From: Anthracocystis setariae | Lineage: Eukaryota; Basidiomycota; Ustilaginomycetes; Ustilaginales; Ustilaginaceae | DNA length: 64,000 nt | Assembly (NCBI GenBank): GCA_928724745.1 | Contig: CAKMXJ010000002.1 | Location: forward strand, 1,054,001 to 1,118,000 | Direction of reading: 5' to 3' | In this document: positions 28,425 through 39,306 of the stretch, one piece after another | Numbering within the stretch: the stretch's first letter is position 1 | Layout: every line of letters begins with the position of its first letter | Translations under genes and position numbers: made by a program | Notes under the pieces: generated by a model | Seen by the model: the letters and a program-made list of their open reading frames with translations, nothing else | What the model was told of the DNA's origin: nothing | Database searches by the model: none

Positions 28425-30536
28425 TCATTTACGATACCTCAGACGCTTAAAGTTGAAGTGCAACTGCAGCACGCCTCTATCGAAAGTATTCCTGAACCCT
28501 CTCTTGTGACTATACTCCCACTCCCGATTCACGATCCTAAACGCCACATCCTCATACGGTGGACCTGCACTGAACCTGAGCAACACCGTCTCGCCATCCC
28601 CGCCTTCATCCTTGATGATCTTGTACGTGGGCGCAACGGTCTTGTCGATGAGATCCGGGTAGAAGATGTTGAACTTGTACCCCTGCACCGTCTTAGGCGG
28701 TGGATTGTCCGAGTCGTAGTGCGTCTGGTTGTACTTGTTCCAATCGAAACCTGTATGCACTCGGTTGAAGTAGCGCGGTTTACGCGGGCGGTATTTGTCT
28801 TCCCAGCCATAACTCGTCTGCGCCAACGGCGCATCGGAACGCAGCAGCTCTTCCGACACATCGAGCGCCTTCGACGCTTCCGCCATATACATGCGCTCCG
28901 CCGCATCGTCCAATTCACCCTCGCTTCCCATCGCGTTCGAGCGTGGCTTGGGAATGAACGCCTGCCCCGTAACCCGACGCCGTGCATCTACAATGTCGCG
29001 CAGATTCTCTTTGACAGTCTTGATCGCCAGTCGGCGGTCTTCGTAGCTGAGCTTGGACGCGTCCATGGGCAAAGGCTCCATCTCGTCCGGATCGTACAAC
29101 GCCTCGAGCGCGGCTTCCTCTGCATCAAGCTCGATCGCAGACCCACCGGACGCTTCCAGATCGTCTTGCTCGTCCTCCGAATCCTGACCGGTTTGAGCGA
29201 CGAGCTCCTGCTGCTGACGCGTGGCTTCTTGGCGCTGCTTGCGACGCAGGTACTCGAGTCGGTTGGACAGCACAGCTTCGTGCGCGTCTCGCAACCTCGC
29301 TTTGGCGCGCCAAACCACAATCGACTGCAGAACCCTTTCCCAATACTCGACATCCACAGGCTCTCCCGACGCTAGCTTTGCCCTGACTTGATCCTGCAGC
29401 TCCTGCAACTCGTCGGTTGATTTGGAGGACAACATCGTGTTGATTCGTCCCCTCTCCTCGGGATCCTGTCGAAGGATTGCAGCAGTCCGGGTGCCATTCG
29501 CCTGATCCTGATCTTCCTTGAGCTCCTCCAGTTTGTCATCGCAGACGATCAGCATGGAGCGCCAAAAGTCGAGGTGCGCATCGTTCTTCTCGAGCTCGAG
29601 ATACATCTGAATGTCTTGGTGCAGCTCTTCAGTGTCTTGCAAGCTGAGATTCTCGAAAAGGGCGTAGGGCTCGTCGAGGTCGATCTCGAGTCCGGCTTCG
29701 TCGTCATCATCGTCCGGCTTGTTCTCCTGTTCGGTGATGATGTCTGGGTCGGCCCATTTGAGGTTGATGCTAAGCAGATCGATGGGCTTGGCGCGGTTCT
29801 CTTTGACGCGGATGACGGCTCGACGCTGCGCCTGTTCGAGGTGGAAGTCGTCTTCCTTGGCAACCCAACTAGCCATTTGAGCAGATTCGGCCAGACGAGC
29901 CATCCTCGCCTCCTCCTCTTCGCGCAACGCCGCCATCTTTTCGCGCTCAGCGCGCTTGGCGTTGAGCTTCTCGATCTCCAGCATGGCCTCCTGTCTGCGC
30001 TGCGCATCGCGCTTTTCGGCTTGCTCGCGAGTGAGACCCTGTTTACGCTCCTTCTCCTCCTTCTTGCCCCACTTGAACTTTTGGCCGAGATTGGCATCAT
30101 TGAAGGGATTGTCCTCGGCAGAGTACATCATAAGCTCTGCGACGGCTGTACGCTGGGCGACAGAGTCGTCCTCTTGGTCGAACAGCGCTTCTTGTTCGAG
30201 CTGATGGAGCTTTTCCGCACGTTTGGCTGCTTTGCGGGCGCGACGCTCTTCCGAGGTCTCGCGGCGTTTCGAGGAGTGATGGCTGCGATGGCGCTCGTGG
30301 CGGGGGCCACCCTCGGCTCGGTCTTTATCTCGATAACGATGTTCCCTATTGCGTTCGGAGCGAGAGCGGCGGTCGTCATCGCGATAACGTTTGCGGTGGT
30401 CGGGAGAGCGGTCTCGATCACGGCTCCGGTGGTGGTCCTCTGTGTCTCGGTGACGCCGCTTGTGGTCGGAAGACTCGCGGGTATCGCGCGAGGAGCTCGG
30501 TCCTGCGCGTTCGTGCTCTGACCGAGATGAAGGCAT
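28425..30536 (-). CDS. Cactin, spliceosome-associated protein
   Basis: 703 aa, intronless. Cactin binds late spliceosomes and is required for fidelity of splicing. An N-terminal RS/RD-rich region (about residues 1-100) leads to a coiled, Glu/Arg-rich domain (NPFNDANLGQKFKWGKKEEKE, the cactin mid-domain). The highly conserved C-terminal domain follows (RKPRYFNRVHTGFDWNKYNQ, YKFNIFYPDLIDKT, EDVAFRIVNREWEYSHKRGF, LQLHFNFKRLRYRK). The terminal LRYRK matches the family end. The start at 30536 opens the SR-rich tail; the preceding 40 in-frame residues look like leader. Confidence 0.9.
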   Translation of the reverse strand: MPSSRSEHERAGPSSSRDTRESSDHKRRHRDTEDHHRSRDRDRSPDHRKRYRDDDRRSRSERNREHRYRDKDRAEGGPRHERHRSHHSSKRRETSEERRARKAAKRAEKLHQLEQEALFDQEDDSVAQRTAVAELMMYSAEDNPFNDANLGQKFKWGKKEEKERKQGLTREQAEKRDAQRRQEAMLEIEKLNAKRAEREKMAALREEEEARMARLAESAQMASWVAKEDDFHLEQAQRRAVIRVKENRAKPIDLLSINLKWADPDIITEQENKPDDDDDEAGLEIDLDEPYALFENLSLQDTEELHQDIQMYLELEKNDAHLDFWRSMLIVCDDKLEELKEDQDQANGTRTAAILRQDPEERGRINTMLSSKSTDELQELQDQVRAKLASGEPVDVEYWERVLQSIVVWRAKARLRDAHEAVLSNRLEYLRRKQRQEATRQQQELVAQTGQDSEDEQDDLEASGGSAIELDAEEAALEALYDPDEMEPLPMDASKLSYEDRRLAIKTVKENLRDIVDARRRVTGQAFIPKPRSNAMGSEGELDDAAERMYMAEASKALDVSEELLRSDAPLAQTSYGWEDKYRPRKPRYFNRVHTGFDWNKYNQTHYDSDNPPPKTVQGYKFNIFYPDLIDKTVAPTYKIIKDEGGDGETVLLRFSAGPPYEDVAFRIVNREWEYSHKRGFRNTFDRGVLQLHFNFKRLRYRK

Positions 30537-30793
30537 CTCCAACGTCAGCGCAGACGCTTGACTGGTGAATGGCTCTGAAAGCGTGAGGTGATGTGGTTGG
30601 TGAATGGGTTCTAAAAGGGGTTTGCTGCGCTTCCAAACTTGTCGAAAGTGGAGCAAAAGAGCGCGTCGGCTTTCGGCAGATGGGTTTCGGCCTCAATCGC
30701 TCACCGCTGCTGTTTCGCTTTGCACCAAATCCCCGCACGTCCTTCGCAACCACCTCCATCCTCCACACTCTCTTGAATATCTCCTCGCGCAAG
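30537..30793. promoter_or_regulatory. Short bidirectional promoter cactin / LSM12
   Basis: 257 bp separate the two start codons, so both genes share this promoter region. No distinctive element was identified. Confidence 0.35.
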
Positions 30794-31734
30794 ATGGCCG
30801 CCCAAATCGCTTCAAACTCTGCATCCTCAGCAGGTCGTAGCAATACAGCTACCACGCCTGCCAGCCAATTAGCCAACATCGCAAAACTTCTTGGATCTCA
30901 CGTAACTTTCACTGTTGGCGAAAAGCAACCCCGCACGTTGTCCGGCAAGCTCTGGGCATACGAACCCACGCTCGGTGTCGTCGGTCTCGAATGCGAACCC
31001 TCTCCACTTCCAACACACCTCTCTTCCGCTCCGGCCGCTGCAGCCGCCGTCGCACAGGCTTCTCAGACATCCCGCAATCGATTTGCCCAGCCCACCTCGG
31101 CGGTGGGGTTCACCATCATCAAGGTTTCCGAGATCAAGAAGATTGAATTCCAGCAATCATCGAATGCCAAGGCAGAAAGCTTGACGCCCATCCATCCGGT
31201 CTCTCTCAAAGCCGCCCAGTTGAGAGAGGCCGATGCTGTCAAGCAGAGTTTGACCAAGGTCGCACGCACCGGCAAAGACGTTTCCCAACTCGGACAGCAA
31301 GTCTTTGATGCTCTAAGCAAGACGTAAGTACCAACCCTCCTCCCCACCACTCCAATGTAGGCCTAGCAGAGATTTGACCTGATGACCTTGTGAACCGCAT
31401 CCTTGACTGATCGATCGCAGCTTACCGTGTCGATGGCACGAGTCACATATCATTGTCATGGAGGAAGTGGTCATATCCGGCCCGGGCTATGACCCAGCCT
31501 CCACCAACGTGCCCGGATACACCCAGGAACAGCTACAATCCTTCATCGACGGCACAAACAAGACCCCAGTCCCCCAAGGCGCACAGTCCAAGGCTAACAG
31601 CTGGCATCGCGTTACCAAAGTCGTAAGTCTCAACCCGGGCCGTCAGAATCTGTACTCAAGTCGAAGTATTTTTCTATTGACCACATTCCACCTACTGACA
31701 GTTGCAAGGAGAAAGACGCAAGATGAATGCATAA
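30794..31734 (+). CDS. LSM12: LSM12 homologue
   Basis: Three exons (30794-31323, 31421-31622, 31702-31734) encode 254 aa. Lsm12 links ataxin-2/Pbp1 to RNA and translation control. An Lsm-like N-terminal domain (LGSHVTFTVGEKQPRTLSGKLWAYEPTLGVVGLE) precedes the AD domain, which spans the first splice site: QQVFDALSKTLPCRWHESHIIVMEEVVISGPGY. The last 10 codons (LQGERRKMNA) come from a tiny third exon and match the family ending VLEGERRKL. Donor sites GTAAGT and acceptors CAG are canonical. Confidence 0.87.
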
Positions 31735-31930
31735 ACCTGCTGTACAACCCTGGATCAGCGTTCAACATAGCTGTCCAAGTTGGTCTCTCGCGTGTGCTGT
31801 CGCGCTGCCTCTGTCGCTGTTCACCGACTTTTTGCGTTTCTTGATGAGACGTCATAACAATGCCACCATCTTCCCGTCGCGTCCTGTTGCCATCTCTTTT
31901 CCATGTTCGTCTCGTCTCGCAGGTCAAGCC

Positions 31931-32010
31931 GCGAACCAACCCACCCCATCGGGGCTGACTCCCGGGTGCTTCACCCGGGTGGTTGCGGAGGTTAGGTTTT
32001 CGCGGACACC
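31931..32010. repeat. GC-rich palindromic repeat, degenerate copy
   Basis: This repeat lies in the 387-bp gap between the convergent LSM12 and NCR1 genes. Ends CGCGAACCAACCCACC and GGTTAGGTTTTCGCGG face each other around a perfect hairpin CCCGGGTG-CTT-CACCCGGG (31961-31979). Arms and centre resemble the palindromic repeats at 55.4-57.7 kb. The rest of the gap (31735-32121) shows nothing else. Confidence 0.5.
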
Positions 32011-32121
32011 AACTTTCCTTGTCGTCACGATATGAGTCCACACAAGACCAACATGATTCATGATTCAAAAAGTCCTACGCATTCAGATACAAAGAACAGC
32101 ATGCCCCTCGTCAAATCACAA

Positions 32122-35100
32122 TCACAAATCCTCCTCCTCATCACTGGCTTCTTCGGGCTCGGACGCCATCATCGGCCGGTACTCCGAGCCGGCTCTGTTC
32201 AGCCTTCGCTTGACAACCGATTCGTCCTCTCCTCCAGACCATCCCCTCCCTCCCAGCCAACTGAGCAGAACCGGCAGCAGAATCAAACCATGAAGTAGAC
32301 CGCCGACAATCAAGCACAGCCACGTTTTGGCGTAGTAGAGCTTGAGCAGATCCGACTTGGTGAAGATCAGCACACCTACACCGATCAACTTGGTTGAGAA
32401 GATGCCGTTCACCACAGCACCTCCTACGTCAGTCAGCGCCAGCCAAGCACGTTCATCCCTTTCCTTCTGCGACATTGGATGTGTTCTCGGAAGCGCACCG
32501 GGCGCTCGCATAAAGGCTCTGGCGATGTGCGCGCAGAATTCGACCCCAATCGCTGCACAGACGCTGAGATTGACCAGCGTCAGCGCATTGAATTGGATGC
32601 CCCAGAAGCCCATCGCTCCAGCCACTAAGAACACCGCACTGGCGACACTCAACGTCACCACGGCGCCGGTTCGCCAGCTGCCGAGTAGCACCGTGTTGAT
32701 GGCAAAGATGGCAATGGCTGCGGATCCCAGCACCTGCACCGCCATCGACACAAGATAGGTGTACTGTTCAAAGAAGATGAAAAATAAACTGTACGGGAAC
32801 ACTTTGTAGCCGACTCGGTTCGAGATGTCGTCCGAGATGCGCTGAGATTGTTCCAGTGCGCTAATGAAGTCCGACTGCGACCTCAGAGGCGCAAAGTAGG
32901 TACGGAAGTGCGATGAGCGGACGCTTTCTCTCCCCGTGTTGGGATCACGGACGATGCTGAGCGCTGAAGAGTAGGCAGCCTGACCACCCAGTGGGCATTC
33001 TTGATCGGTGGGGCTTTGTAGCCATTGCTTGAGATAGCGATAGAACTCTTCTCCTTCGGGAAGCCCATCCATGGTGATGTTCCAGGGAGGGTCGCGGCCC
33101 TCGAAGCATGGTTGGCAGGAGAAAGGACTGTCGCGTGGGCCACAGAAGGTGCTTGGATCTGACGTCTTGACTCTACAGCAGCCGTCAAGGATCGGATTGA
33201 GCCATTGCAAAAAGTCGTCGATCCAACTGCTGGCGGGCTCCGCGATCCACGAAACCTCGGGCCTTCGACGCTCGCCTTCCAGGGTGTTGGCAAGTGACAG
33301 AGGCTCGCATGTGGTGAATCTTCCGCAAAGGTCTCTCTGTCCTTGCCGTGCAGAAGCTTCCTCGCCCGCAGCGACGAAATACAAGGGAGGACCAACGTCC
33401 AAGAAGACGTCGATCGCGTCAAAGTAAGTCCTCAGATAGGACTTTGATGGGAGTGCAAGTCGTTGATCCAGACCCATCTCTATCCTCCGGACACCGATAG
33501 AGCTAAACACGGCTACTGCACCAAACGCAATTACCACCAGCCTTTTCATCTCTGGCCGCAGTAGAGTCGGAGCGAATCGATATCGGATGAAAGAGTCCAG
33601 CGAACCCTCCTTGGCTCCACCGGGCTCATCTGCGTCTGGCAGCTGCAGTCGACGTGGCGGTGCCTTGATACAGGGCAAACAATCGATACGTCCGCTTTCC
33701 ACGCGGCGTGCGTCCAGTGTCATGGCTGCGATGAAGACAGTGCAGTGCAGGATCGCCACAATCAACATACTTCCAGCAGCGTAGAGTGCAAAGTTTCGTA
33801 CAGCCGGCATCGGCACCACCGCACCAAGCAAGAACGCGACAATCTGCGTCGTAGCACTAAGCAGAATGGACGGGCCCACGCGAGCCAGGCAGCGCGCAGC
33901 TCTTATCTCGACCGACACGCGTACAGGCGGACTGGCGGCATTTTCGGCATCCGTGAACAGAGCGCCTCTGGCATCCACGTCTTCAGCCGAGGACAGAGTA
34001 GGTTGTCCTGACGCACCCATGAATGGCGCCCCGTTGCTTGCTGAGATTGAATCAGGATGACCAGGCAATGGTCCAAGGCCTTGAGGCTGCGTTGTCTGGT
34101 GATCCATCTCGTTACAGAGCAGGAAGATGTTGTCGACACCAACCGCCAGTAGCATGAATGGAATGACTTCTGCAATGATGAGAGTGACCTTGACACCCAT
34201 AGCGCTGAAGATGCCAACAGCGCATGAGACGGAACAAAGCACAATGATGATGCCGAAGAGCCCCAACATAAACTTTGACGATATGCAGTATCTGTTGACC
34301 AAGTTTCGAGATCGTCGCAGCGCCGTTTGGAATACTTGAGTTACCCACCCGGAAGCAGCACGCGAGGACGCTGCACTCAAACGTGGATATGATCCGGGCT
34401 CTGACATCGGGGATTCATGGTCATCGTCGTCTTCGATCGTGGCCGAGATGTCTCCACGGCCCCCGAGAGTGAGAGCCACATAAATAAACATCGTGAGGTA
34501 CGACAGCACCACAATCCCAACATCTGTATTGCTACTGCTGCCGATCTCGGTCTCTAAGCTGACGCCGGTGCTGAAGGCAAGTTGGAGGCCCAGCTCACGT
34601 CGTCGCACAGACAGCGGATGGGGCTCTTGAACAGACCCTTGTACCCGGGAAGCAGATGCGGTGTCACCAGCAACTCGTTGTAGCAGGCTAAGAAGTTCGC
34701 GCTCCCATTCCTCGGCAGCAGTCACAAGAGACGTGTTGAGGCTGTTGTTGAGCACGTAAGTGATGACAGCGGAACGTGCTTGGCTGGGCTCAGCACCAGT
34801 CGGCAAGCCACCGAGAATGATGTTAGGCTTGAGTGGTTGACCGAAGGCTGGCAGGCATTCAGCTGGATTGCTGGCGCACTGGTCTAAGCCCTGTTCCCAA
34901 TTGTTCTTATCCAGGCCATAGCCGATCGGGTCATCCTGAAAGTAGCCAAGAATGCTTTGTACTACGCAGGGTGTCCCTGGTCCAGCGGGTGCCAGGCAAA
35001 CGTCCGTCAATTTGACACCCGAAGGCGACTTGAGATCGCGGATCTCCTGAGCGAGGTCGGAAAGCCAAAGCAGCCGGTCCCATGACAGAGCGGGTGGTAA

Positions 35101-36600
35101 AGCTGAAAGCTCGGTGGAAGAGGAATTTCGGCGCAACGTCGGGAGATGTTGGTACGATTCCTGATCCATGAGGAAGATCTGCTGTGGTCGGTAGAAAGGC
35201 CCGAATTCTTCGTCAAAGATCTCTTTCTGTACTTTGGCGGTCGAGCCTGGCGCAACCCACAGGCGGACTGGATCCACCTCGACTTCGAAGTCTTTCCAGC
35301 CCACGTTGGCGGCGCCAATGAACGCAGCGGCAATCATGAATGTCAGCCAAGGACGGCTGGCACAGAACAGTCCGAGCCGGTAGAAAAAGCGAGTCAGCAA
35401 CTGGTTGAGAGCATACTTGCGAGGTTGTAGAGCGCCAAGTGCCGTCAAATTGTCGTTGCGCTCCAGCCCGATTCCGCGGTAAGTGCCGTCAGGAGCAGAA
35501 CTGCCAGAGCTCTCCTCACCAAAGTGACCAATACCGCGGGCGCCAACTAGGCCTTCAGAATTGTACTGGTTTGTCGAAGTTCCGTTGTCGATGCCGTCAA
35601 GCGAATCTTCCGAGTCGAGACGGACACGCTCGTAGTCACTTGACTCGCTGAAGAGGCTGTTGCCACTTCTGCGGTGCGGCAGTGTGATCCCGCCACGGCG
35701 ACCCCGAGCAAACTTCTGGATGGGCCGCCAGAACCCAAGAGTACAGACCAGGAGCAAATAGAGCACGATGATGCTGAAGGTGAAGCAGGACATACCGCCA
35801 ACCGAGCAGCTAGGATCAGAATTTTGGGACGGGGGCAGTTCTGGAAGCGCTGTGCACGTTTCCGGACAGTCTACGCAGGCACATCGTGAAAGAAGATCAG
35901 GGTCACTGCACTGCCTTGGATTCCTATCGAACGGTATAGGCGGCAGGAGCGAGTCGTTTCGGAGTCGAATGTGGCTGTCCTGCGACACCTCTAAGCTGAG
36001 GTCGAGCGCTTGGTTGGGAAAGTTGATTTGAAATGGGCTGCCCAGCAATGGCTTCTCGTCTCCCAGGAATTTGAGGAAAGCATCGGGATCCTTGGCGCCG
36101 CCCCCTATGAGGTCCATAGCAAAGCCATTGCTGGCCCCGAACTTGACATTCTTGCAGCTATCGAAGAACTTCTGCTTCCATTCCGCGCCAATGTAATATT
36201 CAACCGTTTTGACGGCTTCGGATGGCTTTCCGTCGCTTCCGGTTACTTGCTGCGTCTCAGCAACATCGACGAACTGAGCCTGATTAGGAGAGCAGGTGAA
36301 AGCGCAGAACATGGACCGGAAGTTGTTGCGACAGGCGGGGCATGACGAGATCAGGGGTTCGGCTTGCTGCAGGTTGGCGCCGAGGCTGTCGACCTGATCT
36401 TCGGTACAACAAACAGGACCCTCGGCGTACTCAGAGCCGCAAGTTGACACAAGTAGATCTCGGAAGGTTGCTGATTGTGGATCGGATGCGTCCTCGTCAA
36501 CGGAACATGGCAGCTCTGGACTGAAGATGCTCTTCTTGCCACAGTGGCCTTTCATGTGGCAGCGTCCAGGTGGACGCTCCTTGGCTATCGATCGAAGCAT
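32122..36600 (-). CDS. NCR1: Niemann-Pick C1 sterol transporter homologue (5' end uncertain)
   Basis: 1492 aa from the first ATG. NPC1/Ncr1 is a lysosomal/vacuolar membrane protein that exports sterols. Seen: the Cys-rich N-terminal domain (CHMKGHCGKK, CCTEDQVDSLGANLQ, CPACRNNFRSMFCAFTCSP), a first membrane helix, the long lumenal loop, the sterol-sensing domain (GLFGIIIVLCSVSCAVGIFSA, IAEVIPFMLLAVGVDNIFLL), a second lumenal loop and a C-terminal RND-type helix bundle (IGVEFCAHIARAF). The mature domain begins almost at the ATG, so a signal peptide is missing. An upstream exon is expected but no good candidate is visible before the transposon starts at about 36878. Confidence 0.88.
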   Translation of the reverse strand: MLRSIAKERPPGRCHMKGHCGKKSIFSPELPCSVDEDASDPQSATFRDLLVSTCGSEYAEGPVCCTEDQVDSLGANLQQAEPLISSCPACRNNFRSMFCAFTCSPNQAQFVDVAETQQVTGSDGKPSEAVKTVEYYIGAEWKQKFFDSCKNVKFGASNGFAMDLIGGGAKDPDAFLKFLGDEKPLLGSPFQINFPNQALDLSLEVSQDSHIRLRNDSLLPPIPFDRNPRQCSDPDLLSRCACVDCPETCTALPELPPSQNSDPSCSVGGMSCFTFSIIVLYLLLVCTLGFWRPIQKFARGRRGGITLPHRRSGNSLFSESSDYERVRLDSEDSLDGIDNGTSTNQYNSEGLVGARGIGHFGEESSGSSAPDGTYRGIGLERNDNLTALGALQPRKYALNQLLTRFFYRLGLFCASRPWLTFMIAAAFIGAANVGWKDFEVEVDPVRLWVAPGSTAKVQKEIFDEEFGPFYRPQQIFLMDQESYQHLPTLRRNSSSTELSALPPALSWDRLLWLSDLAQEIRDLKSPSGVKLTDVCLAPAGPGTPCVVQSILGYFQDDPIGYGLDKNNWEQGLDQCASNPAECLPAFGQPLKPNIILGGLPTGAEPSQARSAVITYVLNNSLNTSLVTAAEEWERELLSLLQRVAGDTASASRVQGSVQEPHPLSVRRRELGLQLAFSTGVSLETEIGSSSNTDVGIVVLSYLTMFIYVALTLGGRGDISATIEDDDDHESPMSEPGSYPRLSAASSRAASGWVTQVFQTALRRSRNLVNRYCISSKFMLGLFGIIIVLCSVSCAVGIFSAMGVKVTLIIAEVIPFMLLAVGVDNIFLLCNEMDHQTTQPQGLGPLPGHPDSISASNGAPFMGASGQPTLSSAEDVDARGALFTDAENAASPPVRVSVEIRAARCLARVGPSILLSATTQIVAFLLGAVVPMPAVRNFALYAAGSMLIVAILHCTVFIAAMTLDARRVESGRIDCLPCIKAPPRRLQLPDADEPGGAKEGSLDSFIRYRFAPTLLRPEMKRLVVIAFGAVAVFSSIGVRRIEMGLDQRLALPSKSYLRTYFDAIDVFLDVGPPLYFVAAGEEASARQGQRDLCGRFTTCEPLSLANTLEGERRRPEVSWIAEPASSWIDDFLQWLNPILDGCCRVKTSDPSTFCGPRDSPFSCQPCFEGRDPPWNITMDGLPEGEEFYRYLKQWLQSPTDQECPLGGQAAYSSALSIVRDPNTGRESVRSSHFRTYFAPLRSQSDFISALEQSQRISDDISNRVGYKVFPYSLFFIFFEQYTYLVSMAVQVLGSAAIAIFAINTVLLGSWRTGAVVTLSVASAVFLVAGAMGFWGIQFNALTLVNLSVCAAIGVEFCAHIARAFMRAPGALPRTHPMSQKERDERAWLALTDVGGAVVNGIFSTKLIGVGVLIFTKSDLLKLYYAKTWLCLIVGGLLHGLILLPVLLSWLGGRGWSGGEDESVVKRRLNRAGSEYRPMMASEPEEASDEEEDL

Positions 36601-37707
36601 GGTGATCCTGCTTGTACCCCAGGTGGCGCGCGGTCTCAGTGATCGACAGAAAGCCAAGAGCCGCAAATTGTGGATGGTGGTGTGATACGACGATGCTGAC
36701 CTGACCGGAGATGGAAGTCATGTGGTGACCGACCCTTGCGGCGAGCTGGAAACGCACAGAGGCACCAGGCCCATGCGCGGGAGGAACATGTGGAGGCAGA
36801 AACAGGCTGTGAGCTGTGCAACGCAGATCGGGACCCTTGAGTTCTGAGTCTCGACTCATATCTATTGAACTATTAGGGAGGTTTTGGTACGCCAAAAAAG
36901 CGCTTTTTTGTGAGTCAAATTTTTCTAAAGTCACATTTTTGACTTTTTGACTTTGACTCTTGAGACTGGTGTGAGTCAAATCAGGCCAAATTTGACTCAC
37001 AAAACTTTGGTCCAAAAAGCTATATCTTTAAGCATACATCAATGCATAGGGCTGTGAAGCCAAGCTGTACGCATCTCAATTGGCCTGAGCGGTGTTGTCT
37101 TCCTTGCTGCTGCTACCATCACCGGCAAGATCAATATTCACACTGGACCTCCCTCAGACACTTCTTCTACAGCTCTTGGTGCTTGCATCTGCAATAGCAG
37201 CTACATATCACCTTGTGTATGAAGTCCATGCCACCAGTGCCCTCCTTGCTCCCCGATGCCACTACATGGACTTAGTAGGAATGTCGGACAAACATTTCAA
37301 AGACAACTTTGATTTCAACCACAGCAAATTTGAAAAGATCCACACAGCTGTCCAACTTCCTCCTCTCATACACAGTGACATTCAAGACACTGAAGACAGC
37401 CGCACAGCCGTACTGATGCTTATTGGTTACTTGCGGGGCAGGTCACTTTGTGGCCTAGAGTCCCAGTACGGCTGGTCTGCATCCTGCACTAGTAGGATAC
37501 GGTCTGAAGTTGTGGAGCAGCTTTGCAACAAATGGGCCCATCTACTTGATGTACGTCAATGTGGGAACACAGTCCTTTCAAAGTAGAAACTCCAGCAATA
37601 TGCTCAACAGATTCAGCAGAAATGCAGTGTTGATCTGATATGGGGCTTTGTTGATGGCACACTACGTCCAGTTGCCAGGCCCACCAGAGGTCAAGAAATG
37701 GTATACA

Positions 37708-37850
37708 TGTCGCGATATTCGCTATTTTGCCTCGTTAGAATTCTCTCGCGCGAGTGGACAAGCTTACCTTGTCCACTCCGCCTCGCTCTCTCTTGGAATG
37801 GAACCACCATCTGCTCATTATCTCATCTCGTCTGTGCCATCGGCATGACA
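37708..37850 (+). repeat. 5' LTR of the Gypsy element
   Basis: 143 bp, TGTCGCGATATTC...CGGCATGACA, with no difference found by eye from the 3' LTR. It contains an internal hairpin (GTGGACAAGC / CTTGTCCAC). Confidence 0.93.
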
Positions 37851-39306
37851 TGGTGACAAGAGCGGTCCGCCCATCTTTTGCTTCACCCTCACCTTCCGGG
37901 TCGTCTCAGGATCCATCCGCACAACGTTCCGTCTGGTCACACTAGCCACGGACGTCTTCTCATCGTTCTGCGCCGTCTTTTCACTCGACGCACGACCAGC
38001 ACCTTTGTCTCTTCAAGTACCTCGTTCTCCACACCTTGCAACGTTTTCTCGACACGCTTCGACCTCATTCAAACGTCTCGACTTAGCACAACATATCTCG
38101 TCGCTGCTCGGCATCCGTTGCTTCGCCTTAACCGCCAACCCCGACGCGAGTGAGGTGTTAGCCCATACGACGCATTCAGCCACGCCAGCAAACACGCCGA
38201 TCTCACCCGCACGATGGGCGCCACATTCCTCGTCCGTGCGCCCTTTCAACCCGGGGGCAGGCCTAGTTCGACTCGCCTCGTACAGGACGACATTCCTCGA
38301 TTTCCCTTCCTTTTCCCGCAAGTGCGGTGTTTACACCAGACGCCGCATTCAGCCGTGCCAGCAAACACGCCGATCTCACCCGCACGACGAGCGCCACACT
38401 CCTCGTCCGTGCGTCTCTCAAACGGGGGCAGGCCTGGCTCGACTCGCCTCTTAAAAGACGACATTCCTCGGTTCCCTTTTCGTTCCCTCTTCTCTTCCCC
38501 CGTTGACCTCGTCCTCCCCTCCTCCAACCTCGTCCTCGCGCATTCAGCGCATTCAACCTCTCGACTTCTCCCCTTCTCCGCCCCCAAGACTTTCCTCGGT
38601 TCACCTTGGCCGCTCCTCGTCCTCTCCTCTCGCTCTCGGTCGCTCTCGGCCATCACCGCCGCCTCGTCGTCCGCCGCAGGCCACCGCGCAGCTCGACATT
38701 GTCTTCTCGTCGCCGCCGCGCATTTCGCCGCCGCGACCTCTTCCCCTCAACGTCTTCACGATCCCTTCTCCTTCGGTTGGCCCCTAGTCATCTCCGCTGG
38801 CCCAACACCAGCTCCATACTCGCAGTTACTCGCTGACGAGGCTCTTCTGCGGCTACGGCTTGCCTGTCGCAGCGCCTGAATTGATCCCGGGCGTTAAAAA
38901 CACTCACTGATCAGGTGCACGTCCTGACAGTGAGACGGCAACCCTTTTCCGACAAGGGCCCCCGTATCCCAGGAGAGTTGGCCGCTCTCTGGTGTTTCGT
39001 TCACACGGGCAGCACGGCCTAGGGTTAGAGCCCCGAACTCCAACAACCCTCCACAGCTGAGGGCCCCCTCGCTGCACAGAGTCAGTCGCTGTGCAGCTGT
39101 CCGTTTACCGAGGGCAACACGACTACACAACCCTTGGAACTGGGGTATCGTGTGCAAGCGCCCCTAGGCTTCGCAAGCCGGGAACGTCCACGTGTGGCGG
39201 TTGATCGTCGGCGAACGATCATCTTGAGCGTCGACCTGCCTTCACGACATTGATCCCTGTGTCCAGCAACCTCTTCTCTCTCTCGGTCTGTCCGGCTGGC
39301 CCGACG
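37851..39306 (+). other. Long 5' leader of the Gypsy element
   Basis: About 1.45 kb of untranslated leader. TGGTGACAAGAGCGG directly follows the LTR and is a plausible tRNA primer-binding site; the tRNA was not identified. Two diverged direct copies of about 137 bp lie at 38171-38307 and 38344-38480. The last 400 bp are rich in small hairpins, for example GCTGCACAG/CTGTGCAGC at 39071-39097, and may act in packaging or translation. The ORFs here are not supported as genes. Confidence 0.5.

Noticed and set aside
28353..29375. 340-codon plus-strand ORF
   Set aside because: Antisense shadow of cactin.
37551..37586. 36-bp intron removing the TAG in the transposase
   Set aside because: It has GT and AG ends but is very short, and the sequence fits the expected coding spacing of the family, so a nonsense mutation is preferred.
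38005..38879. Overlapping ORFs in the Gypsy leader (149 and 221 codons)
   Set aside because: They run through the leader duplication in low-complexity Arg/Ser/Pro frames and have no retroelement domain.
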